This document shows positions 19,958 through 28,882 of a stretch of 64,000 nucleotides of DNA, piece after piece. The translations under genes were made by a program, and so were the position numbers. Source of the DNA: Erwinia_E haradaeae_F (GTDB taxonomy: Bacteria > Pseudomonadota > Gammaproteobacteria > Enterobacterales > Enterobacteriaceae). The notes below the pieces were generated by a model. It made no database searches. It was not told the DNA's origin and was given only the letters and a program-made list of their open reading frames with translations. Position 1 is the stretch's first letter. Every line of letters begins with the position of its first letter. Where the stretch lies: NCBI RefSeq assembly GCF_900698855.1, contig NZ_LR217698.1, positions 124,001 to 188,000 of the forward strand, read 5' to 3'.

Positions 19958-19995
19958 CAAGTATAGCATGTTCCTTATAGGATATGCTTGTTTTT
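19958..19995 (+). terminator. Orphan terminator-like hairpin
   Basis: GCATGTTCC (19966-19974) pairs with GGATATGC (19980-19987) around TTATA, with one bulged base, and is followed directly by TTGTTTTT. An alternative outer stem, CAAGTATA with TATGCTTG, is also possible. This is a good intrinsic terminator shape on the plus strand, but no plus-strand gene precedes it. In E. coli the small RNA gene csrC is at this place and in this orientation; the GGA repeats of CsrC are not seen here. Confidence 0.5.
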
Positions 19996-20636
19996 AGAAA
20001 ATCTTGATCTTTTCAAATATTTATTGATTTTTATAAATTTAATATTGCATTAATTTTAGTATAAGTTCATGGATTAGTAGGATATCTATAGGTAGATATT
20101 TCTTTTTTTTAATCGCACCTAGATATATATCTAATTATATATATAATTATAGATGTCATCTATCATTCTGATGTTAGTTTTTTTATTATTTCTAATTTAA
20201 TTATTTCCAGAAGGTTATTTACAGATATGATTTTTTTATTGTTATAATAAGGATTATAACTAAATCAAGTTGTTGATTTTTTTAAAACGATAACATCTAT
20301 ATTAGTATAAGGTGTTATAACTAGTAATTAAGTAATTACTATTTGAGATATATTTTATAGAATTAAGATAGTAATAAAATGAAGATTGTTGGCTTATTTT
20401 ATCCATATGAGATCATAATATCTAGGATATTGAGATCTAACTGTATTTAGTTGATAGATTTTATATCGTTCAGTTCCTTCATTTTTTTAGTTTAATAGAA
20501 TATTGATTTTATCTATTTCATTGCATACTTAAGCAAAGCTATTTAAGTTCACTATATTATTTTATAGGTAATTCTAGTAATTAGCAGAATTACTAATGAC
20601 TTATAACGTTTTTTTTGATGTATTCTCAAGGTGTAG

Positions 20637-20741
20637 ATGGATTACTTGAATAAAATTAAAGAATGTTTTGTGAAGCTGGATTGGCAGACAACTACATATT
20701 ATCTTCCAGACAAGATATTAGTTAAGAAACATAGAGTCTAG
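20637..20741 (+). CDS. 34-aa hypothetical reading frame with RBS
   Basis: The frame starts MDYLNKIKECFVKLDWQTT and ends with YLPDKILVKKHRV. AAGGTG (20628-20633) sits at ribosome-binding-site distance before the ATG. The codons are less A/T-biased than the surrounding spacer (for example CTG, CAG, GAC, GTC, TAC), which suggests protein origin. I do not recognise the family. It could be the intact 5' end of a truncated gene or a small protein. No neighbour gives a functional hint. Confidence 0.35.
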   Translation: MDYLNKIKECFVKLDWQTTTYYLPDKILVKKHRV

Positions 20742-22185
20742 AGAAAAATTATAATAATGGTATACTTATGAATTTATGATTTTTAGGAAAGTTAGATAAT
20801 GATACTACGATAAAAAGATTATTTCTTTTTTATATTTATGGTAAAATGACTAGAGTTATATTAAACAATATTGAATGTTTGTCTAAAGCATAAAATGATA
20901 GAAAATGATTAAACTGATGTATTCTAGTATGCAATAAGAATATTATATCATATAATGTGATAATTAGAATCAAATTATTAATTTGATTTAAATTAGAGTA
21001 GCATGCTAAGTATAATTAAAATTTTATTTTATTTATAGTTATTGTCAGATAACTTTAAGGTTTTTGTTGTTACTTTTTGGTTATACTTAATTTTAGGGTT
21101 TTAATAAATTATAAAAGAATGATATAAAATTATTTTTAATTTAGTCATAAGATGATGTATGGTTGGTATCAATGGTTAAATTTTTGATTTTATTAAGAAA
21201 TTAGTAATAAATAGTAACCAGATTAGTTAATAATTTTATAGAAAGATTTTAAATTTTTTTTAAATCTCTATTTTATATATAGAATCTAGTTAGGTCTATT
21301 TTGTTTTAGAAAAATAGAGGAAATTGTTTTAGTCTAAGAATTAATCTATTTCTTATAAAATAAGAAATTTTCTATATTACTGATGTAGAATGGATTATTT
21401 AATGATCTTTAATACTATACTAATAGTTAATTAGAGGGTAAGTGACTTCTATTTTGTATATCATATTTTTAATAAATAAGATAACTTTGATTAGTTTTTA
21501 ATTTTCTATAATAAATAAAGTATATTATATAGCATCTAGTATTTTAGATTATAGAAAAAACTAATTATATATTTTATATGTTTAAGTATATATCGTTCAT
21601 AGGTAATATTGTTAGAGAATTATTTGCATCATCAGATAATTGGTCGGTTTATAAAATACAAGATCAGTGCATTAGAAAATAATTTATGGATTATTTTTTT
21701 GGTTGGTTAATTTTTTAAAAAGTAGTTATGTGATATTTTCTACATTTAGTTGTATGAATTTTGATTTTTGCATTTATTCACTTATATATATTATTCTATG
21801 TCTATTATATTATTTGTTTATAATTATAATTGAAAATTTTTTCTAGATGTTTTCGTGTAGATTTTTTAGTATTCGATAGAAAATTAGAATGATTTAATAT
21901 ATAGCGTTTTATATAAATCATTTTTTTACATTTTAAACTGAGATCAGGCAGAATATAAAAGTTAAAGTGATAGGGATAGTTAATAAACAAATTTCATATT
22001 AAGTATAATTTAAAATTAGAATATGGATTATTTTTTTAATATATTGATTAGCGATATCTAAGGATTATTAGTCTATAGTTTATAGATAGAATTATATTAA
22101 GAGATTTTATTATAGTTTTTTAAAATAATATGTACATTTTTCTATATAAATTTACGCAAGTTAAAAATTTCAGTTATTTTCTTTA

Positions 22186-22830
22186 TTATATTGGATCGCC
22201 ACGTCGATAAGATACTAAATCTTGAATAGTCATCACCGGCATATGATGTTGATCAGCAAAGGAAATTACTTCTATAGTTCGTGCCATGGAACCGTCATCA
22301 TTAGTAAGCTCACATAATACACCTGCGGGCTTGCAACCTGCTAGTGTGACTAAGTCAATAGTAGCTTCGGTGTGTCCGCAACGAGTTAAGACACCACCAG
22401 ATTGAGCGCGTAAAGGAAAAACATGTCCAGGTCTATTTAGATCACTTGGTTGTGCGTTATCAGCAATAGCTGTTCGAATAGTAGTTAAACGATCGAAAGC
22501 AGATACGCCAGTAGTGACACCATATGCTGCTTCAATAGTAACGGTAAAACCAGTGCCATAAGTACTGGTATTATTTTCTACCATCATAGGAAGATCAAGT
22601 TGTTTGAGGCGTTTTTCATTAAGACATAAACAGACAATACCACTTCCATATCGGATAACCATTGCCATCTGTTCTACAGTCATTTTTTCTGCAGCAAAAA
22701 CCATATCTCCTTCATTTTCACGAAGCTCATCATCTAAGACCATTACGCCGCGACCTGAGCACAGCGCTTGAATGGCTTGACGTACACGTTGTGTAGGTGT
22801 GCCAAATCTAGAAAGTAAACACTGAGTCAT
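22186..22830 (-). CDS. ribB: 3,4-dihydroxy-2-butanone 4-phosphate synthase
   Basis: RibB converts ribulose 5-phosphate to formate and the four-carbon unit of riboflavin. The 214-aa protein has the acidic metal-binding motif LDDELRENEGDM, then SGIVCLCLNEKRLKQLDLPMM, DLNRPGHVFPLRAQSGGVLTR and GHTEATIDLVTLAG, as in E. coli (217 aa). It is the stand-alone RibB, without a fused GTP cyclohydrolase II. AAAGG lies 8 nt before the ATG. The FMN riboswitch that precedes ribB in many enterics is not recognisable; only a small hairpin lies in the leader. Retention points to riboflavin synthesis, a common symbiont service, if the other rib genes exist. Confidence 0.95.
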   Translation of the reverse strand: MTQCLLSRFGTPTQRVRQAIQALCSGRGVMVLDDELRENEGDMVFAAEKMTVEQMAMVIRYGSGIVCLCLNEKRLKQLDLPMMVENNTSTYGTGFTVTIEAAYGVTTGVSAFDRLTTIRTAIADNAQPSDLNRPGHVFPLRAQSGGVLTRCGHTEATIDLVTLAGCKPAGVLCELTNDDGSMARTIEVISFADQHHMPVMTIQDLVSYRRGDPI

Positions 22831-23651
22831 AGTAAAAACCTTTATGAATAGTTAGATGATCTGAATTAAGATCATTGAAGATAATTATGTAGTGAAAAAT
22901 CATAGGGAATATTGAGACTCTTGGTATGACTCTTAGCAATTTTATTAGATTCTTTGTTTTTTTATTTATGTTTAAATAATAAATTTATGATTTTATAGAA
23001 AAAGATCTAGTATTCTTAATTTTTGAGAATAATTTAATGATTTATCTATTTTTTAAGTATCAATTAGTGATCATAGCTCTGAAAATGAAACAGAGCAATG
23101 GAGAAATATTATAAAAGTTTATTTACTGTGATATACAGTATTTATTAAGTATAATTCTAAGATAGTATTAGAGAGGTCAGGAAAACATTCTCTTAATAGA
23201 TACTAAATTCTATATGTGCTATTGTGTTGAACTATTTTAATATAACACTTTAATCGCATGATCTGATGTGTATTGTATAGGTTTATTATGCATAATATTC
23301 TTTTGTGAAAAAACAAGATAAAAATAATAATTTAATTATAATTTTACTTCGTTAGTCCGATTGTGTACGGTTAAGAAGATTAGATTAAAATCTAGATAGA
23401 TTTATGATAGTTTATTCTCGATGATTAAGTGTAGATAGTATTTTAGAATGAACTACATGGGTTATAATATGAATAGGTATTTAACATAATTCTTGAAATT
23501 AAGGGTGTTGATTTTCATAAAAGTAAATTTTAAATCAACTATATAGTTAAAATTAGGTTATAGTTTTCAATGTCAGTTCTTTATTGATTTTTTGACAATC
23601 ATAAAATTTTCTTTACATGTCTTTTATTGATGTTTATAGTGAGGTTAGTTT
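22831..23651. other. Spacer between ribB and tRNA-Ser
   Basis: This 821-bp spacer holds the ribB leader on the minus strand and the tRNA promoter on the plus strand. ATGATCT (22856-22862) and AGATCAT (22869-22875) form a 7-bp hairpin in the ribB leader. No gene was found, including no trace of ubiK, the divergent enteric neighbour of ribB. Confidence 0.55.
23612..23640 (+). promoter_or_regulatory. Sigma-70 promoter for tRNA-Ser
   Basis: A -35 box TTTACA (23612-23617, 5 of 6) and a -10 box TATAGT (23635-23640, 5 of 6) are separated by the optimal 17 bp. Transcription would start about 5 nt before the tRNA. This is the best sigma-70 promoter I found in the window. A TTGACA at 23592-23597 lacks a good partner. 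Confidence 0.7.
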
Positions 23652-23739
23652 GGAGGAGTGGCCGAGTGGCTGAAGGCACCGGTCTTGAAAACCGGAAATG
23701 GGAAACTGTTCCAGAGTTCGAATCTCTGCTCCTCCGCCA
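23652..23739 (+). tRNA. serT: tRNA-Ser (anticodon TGA)
   Basis: The 88-nt gene folds as a class II tRNA: acceptor GGAGGAG with CTCCTCC, D-arm GCCGAGTGGCTGAAGGC, anticodon stem CCGGT/ACCGG with loop CTTGAAA (anticodon TGA at 23686-23688), a long variable arm, T-arm CAGAGTTCGAATCTCTG and an encoded 3' CCA. Sequence and fold match E. coli serT closely. It decodes UCA and, by wobble, other UCN codons. It is the only tRNA in 64 kb and stands alone. Confidence 0.97.
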
Positions 23740-24380
23740 CTAGATAGTAGTTTATGATTTAAAAGAATTAAATTTTACTTAATATCCTATAAGAGGAGTA
23801 AGCTGAAGTAATTATAGTTCAGATTTTTTTGAAAGACTGAAATAGGGAATAATTTTATATATTATTATCATAAATAGGAAGAATCTATTTATTTTATTGT
23901 ATGTAATCATTTTTTTAACGAGAGAATAGATTATCTAGAAAATAGTGATAGTGTACAATCCATTTAATTTAGATTAATATTACTGATTTGTTTAGTTTTA
24001 TCTGAAAACAAATAAAATGTTATTTTTTTATCATTATTATGGATATCGATCCGTTCATATGTTTGCAGTGCACCTATGGTAATTTATAGCAGAATTATGC
24101 ATAAAACAAAATTTCTAACTTGATAGATTGAGTAAGATTAATTATGCATTTATACATAAGGCTAAATTGACATGTAGCCATTTTTATTTTTATAGATTTA
24201 ACGTATATAATTATTGCAATTTTATTGATTGCATAAATTATCCTTGTTTTTTATCTGAATCTTCAATATAAAAATTTTTATCTTTTAAATAGATAAAATA
24301 TTAAATAGTTTATAATTATTTTATATGGTTCCTCTTTGTAAGAGGAGGTTTGTTATTAATTTATATTGATATGGAAAATT
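23740..24380. other. Spacer between tRNA-Ser and def
   Basis: This 641-bp spacer has no gene. Near its right end, CCTCTT (24331-24336) pairs with AAGAGG (24340-24345) around TGT, and an AGGAGG follows immediately, about 33 nt before the def start. The AGGAGG is too far away to be the def ribosome-binding site. Confidence 0.55.
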
Positions 24381-24878
24381 ATGTCTATTTTAAATCTATT
24401 ATATTTTCCAGACGATCGACTCCGTTTTTCTGCGAAGAAGGTACTAAACGTAGATAATCATATTCATCGTATTATTGATGACATGTTTGATACCATGTAT
24501 GCAAATATGGGTATTGGGCTGGCTGCAACACAAGTCAATATTCACCAGTGCATTGTTGTTATTGACATATCTGAAAACCGAAGTTCACAATTAGTGTTAA
24601 TTAATCCGAAGATTTTAGAAAAGAGTTCTGAAGTAATGACAGAAGAAGGTTGTTTATCTGTTCCCGATCAAAGAGCTCAGATATTACGTTTTAATAAGGT
24701 AAAAATCAGGGCACTAGACCGTGATGGTCAAAGTTATGAATTGGAAGCAAGTAGTTTGCTAGCTATTTGCATTCAACATGAATTAGATCATCTTATAGGA
24801 AGATTGTTTATTGATTATTTATCTCCTATAAAGCGTTATCGAATTCGTCAAAGATTGGAGAAAATTTATCGCCAATAA
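24381..24878 (+). CDS. def: Peptide deformylase
   Basis: Def removes the N-formyl group from nascent proteins and needs a metal ion. The 165-aa protein has all three motifs: GIGLAATQ (Gln51), EEGCLSVP (Cys91, metal ligand) and QHELDHL (His133, Glu134, His137). E. coli Def is 169 aa. I use ATG 24381, which gives MSILNLLYFPDDRLR as in the family; an in-frame TTG five codons upstream is unnecessary. fmt follows after 44 nt, the usual pair that adds and removes the formyl group. Confidence 0.96.
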   Translation: MSILNLLYFPDDRLRFSAKKVLNVDNHIHRIIDDMFDTMYANMGIGLAATQVNIHQCIVVIDISENRSSQLVLINPKILEKSSEVMTEEGCLSVPDQRAQILRFNKVKIRALDRDGQSYELEASSLLAICIQHELDHLIGRLFIDYLSPIKRYRIRQRLEKIYRQ

Positions 24879-24922
24879 TCACATATTTAGTTTATTCGGT
24901 ATTAAGGAGGGGTTGTTTTATT

Positions 24923-25861
24923 ATGCTCAGTATCATGTTTGCTGGTACCCCTGATTTTGCTGTTCGTCATCTGTCTGCACTTCTTTCTGCTGGAAAACAA
25001 GTTGTCTGTGTTTTAACTAAGCCAGATAAAGCATTTGGTCGAGGAAAAAAGATGACTATTAATTTAGTTAAACGCTTGGCAGAGAAAAACAAAATACCTA
25101 TTCTACAACTAGAATCTCTATATGGCCCGGAGGCTCAGGAATTAATTTCTGCATTTAACTTTAATATTATGATTGTTGTTGCTTATGGCCTGATATTGCC
25201 TAAAAATATTTTAGAGGTACCAAGTCTTGGCTGTATTAATGTACATGCTTCATTATTACCATTATGGCGTGGGGCTGCGCCTATTCAGCGTTCATTATGT
25301 TCTGGTGATAGAGAAACTGGGGTTACTATTATACGAATGAATGATAAATTGGATGGTGGGGATATTTTATATCAAGAAGCATGTCCCATTGAGTCTTTTG
25401 ATACTACCGCTACACTGTACAATAAATTAGCTAATTTAGGGGTTACTAGTTTACTTAAAACATTAGATATGTTAGAAAGAAAAACTGATAGGGCTTGGAA
25501 ACAAGATGAAACACAGGTTAGTTATGCCAACAAGCTAAGAGTAGAAGAAGCTCGTCTTAATTGGTCAGTATCTGCTACACAGTTAGAGAGATGTATCCGC
25601 GCTTTTAATCCATGGCCTGGTAGTTACTTTTTGGTTAACAACACCTTAATAAAAGTATGGAAGGCTTCTGTTTTGCCATCTGTGAGTGGTTATTTAACAG
25701 GTCAGATTATAAGAGCAGATAAACATGGTATTCAAGTTATGTCTTCTGATGGAATTCTTAACTTGGAAGAATTACAAATAGCTGGTAAAAAGATTACAAA
25801 AGTTCAGGACTTACTTAATTCTCGTTATAAATTTTTTATTCCTGGAAATGTCATTATTTAA
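24923..25861 (+). CDS. fmt: Methionyl-tRNA formyltransferase
   Basis: Fmt formylates initiator Met-tRNA using 10-formyl-tetrahydrofolate. The 312-aa protein has the N-terminal Rossmann start MFAGTPDFAVRHL, the active-site stretch GCINVHASLLPLWRGAAPIQRS with catalytic Asn and His, and the catalytic Asp in KLDGGDIL. The C-terminal tRNA-binding domain contains RCIRAFNPWPGSYF. A strong AAGGAGGGG ribosome-binding site precedes the ATG. In enterics rsmB and trkA follow; here they are replaced by 3 kb without a recognisable gene. Confidence 0.96.
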   Translation: MLSIMFAGTPDFAVRHLSALLSAGKQVVCVLTKPDKAFGRGKKMTINLVKRLAEKNKIPILQLESLYGPEAQELISAFNFNIMIVVAYGLILPKNILEVPSLGCINVHASLLPLWRGAAPIQRSLCSGDRETGVTIIRMNDKLDGGDILYQEACPIESFDTTATLYNKLANLGVTSLLKTLDMLERKTDRAWKQDETQVSYANKLRVEEARLNWSVSATQLERCIRAFNPWPGSYFLVNNTLIKVWKASVLPSVSGYLTGQIIRADKHGIQVMSSDGILNLEELQIAGKKITKVQDLLNSRYKFFIPGNVII

Positions 25862-26434
25862 TATTAAGATAAATGTACTTGATAATCTAATATTGTTATA
25901 AGAGAATCTTTTTTTAGAAAATCGCATCGTTTTTTTTAATTTTATATTTTAAATTATTTAAAATGTTGTATAAAAATATAAAAAATAAGATTTAGATACA
26001 ATTTTTGTAAGAAAATATTATTTATTAACCATTAATAAGTGATTTGACATAGATAAAGATAGCTTTATGATGTCGTAGATCATTCTTTATATGTTTATGG
26101 TTTTTGATTATTAATTGGGTTTTTATTTATTTTTAATGGAGCTCTATCTTTTTAGTTATTTTTATGAGAATTTTTTAATTACAAATAGATAATTCATTAT
26201 CAGTTCATTATCTATAAATATTGTGAGATAAAAAACCAGAGTCTATGTATTAAGATTAATTTTTATTATATATTATTTATATAATTAAATATGTTTAATG
26301 GTCATTTAAAAAGCGAATATAATTTTAGAGTTGGATTGAAATTTTCTTTAGATAAGAACCAAGTTAGATTATCGAATCTATAGTGATTTACAGAAGATAA
26401 TAAACTATATCTTAGATTAATAGGCATAGTAAAG

Positions 26435-26472
26435 TTAAATTTTAGATATGATAAATTATATCTAAAATTTAA
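26435..26472. repeat. 15-17-bp inverted repeat
   Basis: TTAAATTTTAGATAT (26435-26449) and ATATCTAAAATTTAA (26458-26472) are exact reverse complements around GATAAATT. Pairing continues by G-U and A-U to a 17-bp stem with a TAAA loop. It lies about 570 nt after fmt. It may be a terminator, but there is no U-run. Confidence 0.6.
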
Positions 26473-26500
26473 TATGTATTTGATAACAGTAGTAAATTGG

Positions 26501-26523
26501 TATGTTTAATACTATTAAACATA
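26501..26523. repeat. Perfect 10-bp inverted repeat
   Basis: TATGTTTAAT and ATTAAACATA form a perfect 10-bp stem around ACT, 28 nt after the longer hairpin. The two could form a tandem terminator or an end-protecting structure. Confidence 0.45.
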
Positions 26524-27121
26524 ATTTAATTATTTCAGTAAATAATTTGCTGTAATAATTAGTTATTTGATCTTGTTTTTGATGGTATATAAAGAATGTC
26601 AATGAGAAATTATTGAGTTTAATCATTTATATTGGTATGGATTATTTTGAATTTAGTTCATTTATTATGACCTAGTCATAAGTTAGGTTTAAATTTTTAT
26701 CTTTTAATCAATGAGAAATAAAATTTCTTAGAGAAATTGATTTATTTATAATTTAATTGAATAGAATATTGTAATATTTTGGTTTTTATGATCAACATAT
26801 AGTTTTCCATAAATTTTCTCTATCAGAGTAGAATTTAATAAGAACTGAATAATGGATAGTTTTATTTTTCTATATTTTAAGCAAAATATTTGATTTTTTA
26901 TCTAAAAGTAGATATAATACCATTAGGTTAATTCATATTGTATTATAGTTTTTAACATAAATTATGTTAATTCATCTGCTCTAAAGAAATATTTTAATAA
27001 TTTGACCTCTAGATTAATGAGTCGATAAAAATATAAAAAACTTTTTAGTATAAATATAATTGATTAGGACTCTGGATCTTTTGGCTTAGGATCCTAAGTT
27101 ATATAGATTGAATAATCACTA

Positions 27122-27191
27122 GAATGACTAGTAGAAAATTTAGTTTAGTTAAAAAACTAAATTTGATTACTCTAGACTAATTTAGTCATTC
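27122..27191. repeat. Nested inverted repeats (possible structured RNA)
   Basis: An outer 9-bp stem, GAATGACTA (27122-27130) with TAGTCATTC (27183-27191), encloses a perfect 11-bp stem, AAATTTAGTTT (27136-27146) with AAACTAAATTT (27154-27164). A 14-bp palindrome, CTTAGGATCCTAAG, lies just upstream at 27085-27098. No gene explains this structure. Confidence 0.4.
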
Positions 27192-27328
27192 ACATATAGA
27201 GGTCAATGACCATAAATTAAGATATAAATATAGGATCATTATTGAAATCTTTCTATAGCAGAGGCATGGCTGATAATTGTTTCTTTTGATGACTGAGATG
27301 AGATTCGAGTAAGTTTTTTTGGTGAAGT

Positions 27329-27360
27329 TCAAACATATGGCCTCCAGCCATATGTATTTG
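27329..27360 (+). terminator. Orphan GC-containing hairpin with T-rich tail
   Basis: ACATATGGC (27333-27341) pairs perfectly with GCCATATGT (27347-27355) around CTCCA. An outer CAAA/TTTG pair extends it with one bulge, and a T-rich tail with TTTTTATTATTTTT follows. It resembles an intrinsic terminator on the plus strand. The 90 nt in front are less AT-rich than the spacer and could be a small RNA. I could not match them to a known family. Confidence 0.5.
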
Positions 27361-27850
27361 TGTTCTCTATTTTTATTATTTTTAGATTAAAAATATTTAG
27401 TTTTTATGGATAATATGAAATAAGTGTTTTAGATTGATATCTTATTTTTACTAATATCAATATTACTATATTAGTATACATTATATATCGATCTCTTTTT
27501 TAGAGAAGAGATACTCTGATAACTAAAATTATCATGATATATTGAAACAGAATCAACTAGAATGTTTACATATTTGTTTAATTTTATGATGTGAATTGAG
27601 TATTATTGCATAATTTATATTGATGAGTTTAGTTCTGTAAAAGTTTCTTTTTTTGATAGCTATATTAAGAGTAGTTTACAATTTATGTATCAAAAGGATA
27701 CCAAGAATATTTCTTTATTGCTATTTTATATTTTAATATTTCATATTTTTCTGAGAAAAATACATATATTAGTAGTTATTATATATAATATTTATGGTAA
27801 TTTTAATCATTCTCGCTCATGGTTTGATTTTGCCAAATAATTGAATTAGT

Positions 27851-27876
27851 TTTATTTCTCCGTTTAGGGAAATAAA
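27851..27876. repeat. 10-bp hairpin
   Basis: TTTATTTCTC pairs with GGGAAATAAA (one G-U) around CGTTTA. It lies in a locally less AT-rich stretch about 1 kb past the end of the porin gene on the minus strand. Function unknown. Confidence 0.35.
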
Positions 27877-28707
27877 TCTAAGACAGAAGGTGTTATATTT
27901 CTATGATGGAGCGTTCACACTTATAACCTGGCATAATTTAAAAAGATTGAAAGTTAAAATGAATAGTCATTTTTTTAGATATAATAATAATTTTTTTTGG
28001 TAAAGAATGAAATTTGTGTCAAGATGCTTACAATCTTAGATTAAGAAACAATTAAATATTGGTATAATATTAATATTATTGGATCATCCAGTCTAGTCAT
28101 GTACAGTAAATTGTGAAGATATTGAGATGAACGAAAATAGAGCGTTATTTGCCTTAGATTAAGGGATGTTTTTGCCAAAGTCGAAAAGTAGATGACGTTT
28201 CTTAAGTTGTTTTTAGTTATTATGATTGAATAATAAGAATTTAGTGCGTGTTTGAAACTAGATTTTTTAGCGAGAAGATTTTGATATAGATCATTAATCT
28301 ATATTTTAGTAATTTAGGAGTTAGGATAAACTTTATTATTTGATTATTGCAAGAGAATTTATAATTTTTTTAACAGAGATCATTGTTTTATTTTTATAAA
28401 TTATTTTATATTCAAGTTTTAGAGAAATAATAATATATAATATATTATTATATAATACTTTATTATAGGTAAATTCATTGTACTGTATAACTATATCTAG
28501 TTAATTAATGATGTTATTTTATCCCTAAAAGGGATTTTGATTATATTTGATACTAGATTTAATAGTTGAAAATATATTTCTGAAATATTTTCATATATAT
28601 AAAATTAAGATGATTTATTTTTTTATATTTTACCTTTTGACAAGAGAAATATGTAAAATTATTATTTTTTAAAAAATTTTATATAAAATAATAAATCATC
28701 GGTATTG

Positions 28708-28865
28708 TGTACTCTCTTGAAGAGAGTGTAAAGGTTATTCATTTTTAGAATAACAATATAGTCAGTAATACTTTTATTTTGATACTAATCGAAAGTTATA
28801 AATTCTTCGTTGAAGACAACGGGACCTGAGTCCCGTTGAATGTGCATAGGGTCACAGTCTGACCC
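28708..28865 (-). terminator. Hairpin cluster after the porin gene
   Basis: Four stems lie within 160 nt downstream of the porin stop. In the order the minus-strand transcript reads them: GGGTCA/TGACCC (28849-28865), a perfect 9-bp CAACGGGAC/GTCCCGTTG (28817-28838), GTTATTC/GAATAAC (28734-28754, 7 bp) and ACTCTCT/AGAGAGT (28711-28727, extendable by three pairs). CGTTG (28808-28812) can alternatively pair with CAACG (28817-28821). The GC content is far above the surrounding DNA. There is no U-run, so mRNA 3' protection or Rho-dependent termination is as likely as intrinsic termination. Confidence 0.55.
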
Positions 28866-28882
28866 GTATGGTGCGATGGGTA

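Larger units (their letters stand above)
19588..22185. other. Spacer between engB and ribB
   Basis: This 2,598-bp spacer contains an orphan terminator-like hairpin at 19958-19995 and a 34-codon frame with a ribosome-binding site at 20637-20741, both on the plus strand. The rest is AT-rich DNA with no supportable gene. A 61-codon minus-strand frame at 21805-21990 has a TTG start and no ribosome-binding site, and I reject it. Confidence 0.55.
25862..28882. other. 3-kb spacer between fmt and porin gene
   Basis: This is the longest gene-free stretch in the window (3,021 bp). It lies between two genes pointing toward each other, where rsmB and trkA would follow fmt in enterics; I recognise neither. 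It is unusually rich in inverted repeats, listed separately at 26435-26523, 27122-27191, 27329-27360, 27851-27876 and 28708-28865. Parts of 27.8-28.2 kb are less AT-rich and may be decayed genes or RNA genes. Confidence 0.55.

Noticed and set aside
19588..19995. CsrC small RNA gene
   Set aside because: Position and terminator fit, but the repeated GGA motifs that define CsrC are not present.
20101..20160. AT palindromes around TAGATATATATCTA
   Set aside because: Simple alternating AT sequence gives such palindromes by chance.
21805..21990. 61-codon minus-strand reading frame between engB and ribB
   Set aside because: TTG start, no ribosome-binding site, Asn/Lys/Ile/Tyr-rich composition typical of translated AT-rich noise.
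22831..23300. FMN riboswitch before ribB
   Set aside because: None of the conserved sequence blocks was found on the minus strand.
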